This document shows, one piece after another, positions 3,925 through 5,222 of a stretch of DNA of 5,222 bases; positions within the stretch are counted from its first letter, which is position 1; each line of letters begins with the position of its first letter. A model generated the notes under the pieces. The model searched no databases. It worked only from the letters and a program-made list of their open reading frames with translations, and had not been told where the DNA came from. Where the stretch lies: contig DJPE01000094.1 in assembly GCA_002439705.1 (NCBI GenBank), positions 5,003-10,224 of the forward strand, in the 5' to 3' direction. A program made the position numbers and the translations under genes. The DNA is from Christensenella sp. UBA6420. GTDB taxonomy: Bacteria; Bacillota; Clostridia; Christensenellales; DTU072.

Positions 3925-5222
3925 ATGACTAAGCAGAGAAAAATTAACGTTATCGTCGTGTTTTTGATGATAGTCTTGTTAGTCGGCGTTTTGGTCGCTT
4001 GCGGCAAAACCGAAACAGGGCATACGCACAACTTTAACGTAAAATCAACCGACAGTAAATACTTAAAGTCGGCGGCGACAACCACGAGTAAAGCCGTGTA
4101 TTACTATTCTTGTTCTTGCGGAGAGAAAGGCACGGAGACTTTCGAGTACGGCGAACTTTTAAGCAATAATAACGACGGGAACGAACAAGAAAGCAGTGTT
4201 AACGATTTTGAATTTGAAGAAGTTGACGGCGGTTATAAATTATCCGCATATAAAGGTATGGCAACTAACGTAGAAATTCCGTCTACTTACAATAATAAAC
4301 CTGTTACGGAAATAGGTGACGGTGCGTTTTATATGAATATGCGAATAATAAACGTAACTATACCCGACAGTGTGACAGTTATCGGTGACAGTGCGTTCGG
4401 GGCATGTTACAGACTGACGACCGTAACAATCGGTAATGGCGTGACAATCATATACGACGCATTCAATGGTTGTACGGGGCTGACAAGCATTACAATCGGT
4501 TCGAGTGTTGAGATAATTGGCGAAGAAGCGTTTTGCGGATGCGAAAAATTAGTGGAAGTATATAATAAATCTTCTCTCGATATACAAAAGGGAAGTTACG
4601 ATTACGGCGAAGTAGCATATTACGCAAAAGACATATATACGAGCGAATATACGAGTAAACTTTCTACCGACAGCGACGGATTTATTATATACACCGACGG
4701 TGATACGAGGTCGCTTATGGGGTATGTAGGAAACGAAACGAATATCGTATTACCGCAAGGATTTGCCGATATATATAAATATGCATTTTATTGTTGCTTT
4801 GAACTGACGAGCGTAACTATATCCGATAGTGTAACGGATATCGGAGATGAAGCTTTTGCAGGTTGTCTAAAATTGGTAGAAGTATATAATAAATCTTCTC
4901 TGAATATACAAAAAGGCAGCGAAGATTACGGCGGAGTAGCATATTACGCAAAAGACGTATACACAAGCGAGTATACGAGTAAACTTTCTATCGACAGCGA
5001 CGGATTTATCATATACACAGACGGAGATACTAAGTCGCTCATATCGTATACGGGAAGCGAAACCGATATCGCTATACCTAGCGGAATTACAGAGATAAAT
5101 CAATATGCATTCATTATGTGTAGCGGACTTACGAGTGTGACTATCGGTAGTGGCGTGACAAGTATCGGCTCTGATGCGTTCTCTTATTGTAGCAGACTAA
5201 CGAGTATAACAATCCCCGACAG
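3925..5222 (+). CDS. BspA-type leucine-rich-repeat lipoprotein (partial, 3' end beyond window)
   Basis: The frame is open from ATG 3925 to the window edge (432 codons so far). Residues 1-26 are a lipoprotein signal: basic MTKQRK, a hydrophobic core, and lipobox LVAC with Cys26 as the lipidated residue, so the protein should be anchored on the outer face of the membrane. Residues 32-76 carry GHTHNF and, after AVYYYSCSCGEKGTETF, a CxCG pair; His33, His35, Cys63 and Cys65 could bind metal. From about 113 on come LRR_5/BspA-type repeats (pattern LTSVTIPDSVTSIGDxAFxGC) at about 126-206, 279-314 and 388-422. Between them lies a linker module (LVEVYNKSSL...DYGxVAYYAKD...YTDGD) seen twice. One repeat (VTIIYDAFNGC, 173-183) is one residue short. 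GGGAG (3911-3915) lies 9 bases before the start. Such proteins are common on gut bacteria and are linked to adhesion; that role is inferred. Codon use (more ATA, TAT, ACG) differs from the ribosomal genes, which may reflect expression level alone. Confidence 0.9.
   Translation, partial: MTKQRKINVIVVFLMIVLLVGVLVACGKTETGHTHNFNVKSTDSKYLKSAATTTSKAVYYYSCSCGEKGTETFEYGELLSNNNDGNEQESSVNDFEFEEVDGGYKLSAYKGMATNVEIPSTYNNKPVTEIGDGAFYMNMRIINVTIPDSVTVIGDSAFGACYRLTTVTIGNGVTIIYDAFNGCTGLTSITIGSSVEIIGEEAFCGCEKLVEVYNKSSLDIQKGSYDYGEVAYYAKDIYTSEYTSKLSTDSDGFIIYTDGDTRSLMGYVGNETNIVLPQGFADIYKYAFYCCFELTSVTISDSVTDIGDEAFAGCLKLVEVYNKSSLNIQKGSEDYGGVAYYAKDVYTSEYTSKLSIDSDGFIIYTDGDTKSLISYTGSETDIAIPSGITEINQYAFIMCSGLTSVTIGSGVTSIGSDAFSYCSRLTSITIPD
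4546..4869 (+). repeat. 108-residue composite repeat, copy 1 (linker plus leucine-rich repeat)
   Basis: Copy 1 of a 324-base in-frame unit in the lipoprotein gene (residues 208-315). The first 171 bases (4546-4716) match 4870-5040 at 150 of 171 positions by hand count, and 51 of 57 residues agree. About 14 of the 21 base differences are silent. The second half of the unit is a more diverged leucine-rich repeat. Confidence 0.9.
4870..5193 (+). repeat. 108-residue composite repeat, copy 2
   Basis: Copy 2 (residues 316-423) starts KLVEVYNKSSL like copy 1, with exact 324-base spacing and no gaps in the linker half (4870-5040). After DGDTKSL it again leads through YTGSET into a leucine-rich repeat, then SRLTSITIPD replaces the expected KLVEVYN start, so either a further leucine-rich repeat or a different linker follows beyond the window. 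Confidence 0.85.

Noticed and set aside
3891..4085. Reverse-strand frame opposite the lipoprotein signal peptide
   Set aside because: It is hydrophobic only because it mirrors a hydrophobic segment; no ribosome site or promoter is seen.
4867..5103. Reverse-strand frame opposite lipoprotein repeat copy 2
   Set aside because: It is a shadow of the conserved repeat with no start signals.
4200..5222. CRISPR-like or mobile-element repeats in the right part
   Set aside because: The repeats are in frame, protein-coding and diverged mainly at silent sites; they are leucine-rich-repeat modules.
1..5222. tRNA or other structural RNA gene
   Set aside because: No cloverleaf or TTCGA-type arm set was seen on either strand by eye; only the L10 leader is supported.

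Overview
The window looks like a Gram-positive, Bacillota/Clostridia-type genome, possibly an uncultured gut lineage. The evidence is the gene order rpmG-secE-nusG-rplK-rplA-rplJ-rplL, strong AGGAGG-type ribosome binding sites, a cysteine-containing L33, a single-membrane-span SecE, an L10 leader RNA ending in an intrinsic terminator, and a BspA-type leucine-rich-repeat lipoprotein. The taxonomic call is inferred from these traits; no database search was possible.

Layout. Positions 1-155 hold the 3' end of a gene for an unrecognised membrane-anchored protein. A textbook sigma-A promoter (152-180) overlaps its stop codon and drives rpmG (L33), secE (translocase subunit), nusG (elongation factor), rplK (L11) and rplA (L1). 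These run to a long hairpin at about 2492-2518. A second strong promoter (2536-2564) starts the rplJ-rplL unit, which begins with an L10 leader RNA and an attenuator-like terminator (2660-2697), followed by L10 (GTG start) and L7/L12. A strong intrinsic terminator (3659-3697) closes the translation block.

The remainder is different in character. An AT-rich intergenic stretch of about 230 bases carries several inverted repeats, its own promoter (3815-3843) and a large dyad over the expected start of transcription. It is followed by a lipoprotein gene that runs off the window's right edge: signal peptide with lipobox, a short CxCG-containing module, then BspA-type leucine-rich repeats alternating with a 108-residue-period linker module.

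How the genes work together. L33, L11, L1, L10 and L12 are 50S subunit proteins. L11, L10 and L12 form the GTPase-associated centre and stalk, and L1 forms the opposite stalk. SecE is part of the SecYEG channel, and NusG tunes RNA polymerase pausing and coupling. Control is probably split: the first unit by its promoter and possibly the nusG-rplK spacer, the second by L10 feedback on its leader. The expected next genes, rpoB and rpoC, do not follow rplL; a surface lipoprotein is there instead.

No mobile element, CRISPR array, tRNA or rRNA was seen. The most interesting items are the L10 leader whose P1 strand sits inside the terminator loop, the break in rplL-rpoB synteny, the dyad at the lipoprotein promoter, the modular lipoprotein itself, and an L11 with serine where a proline contacted by thiostrepton normally sits.
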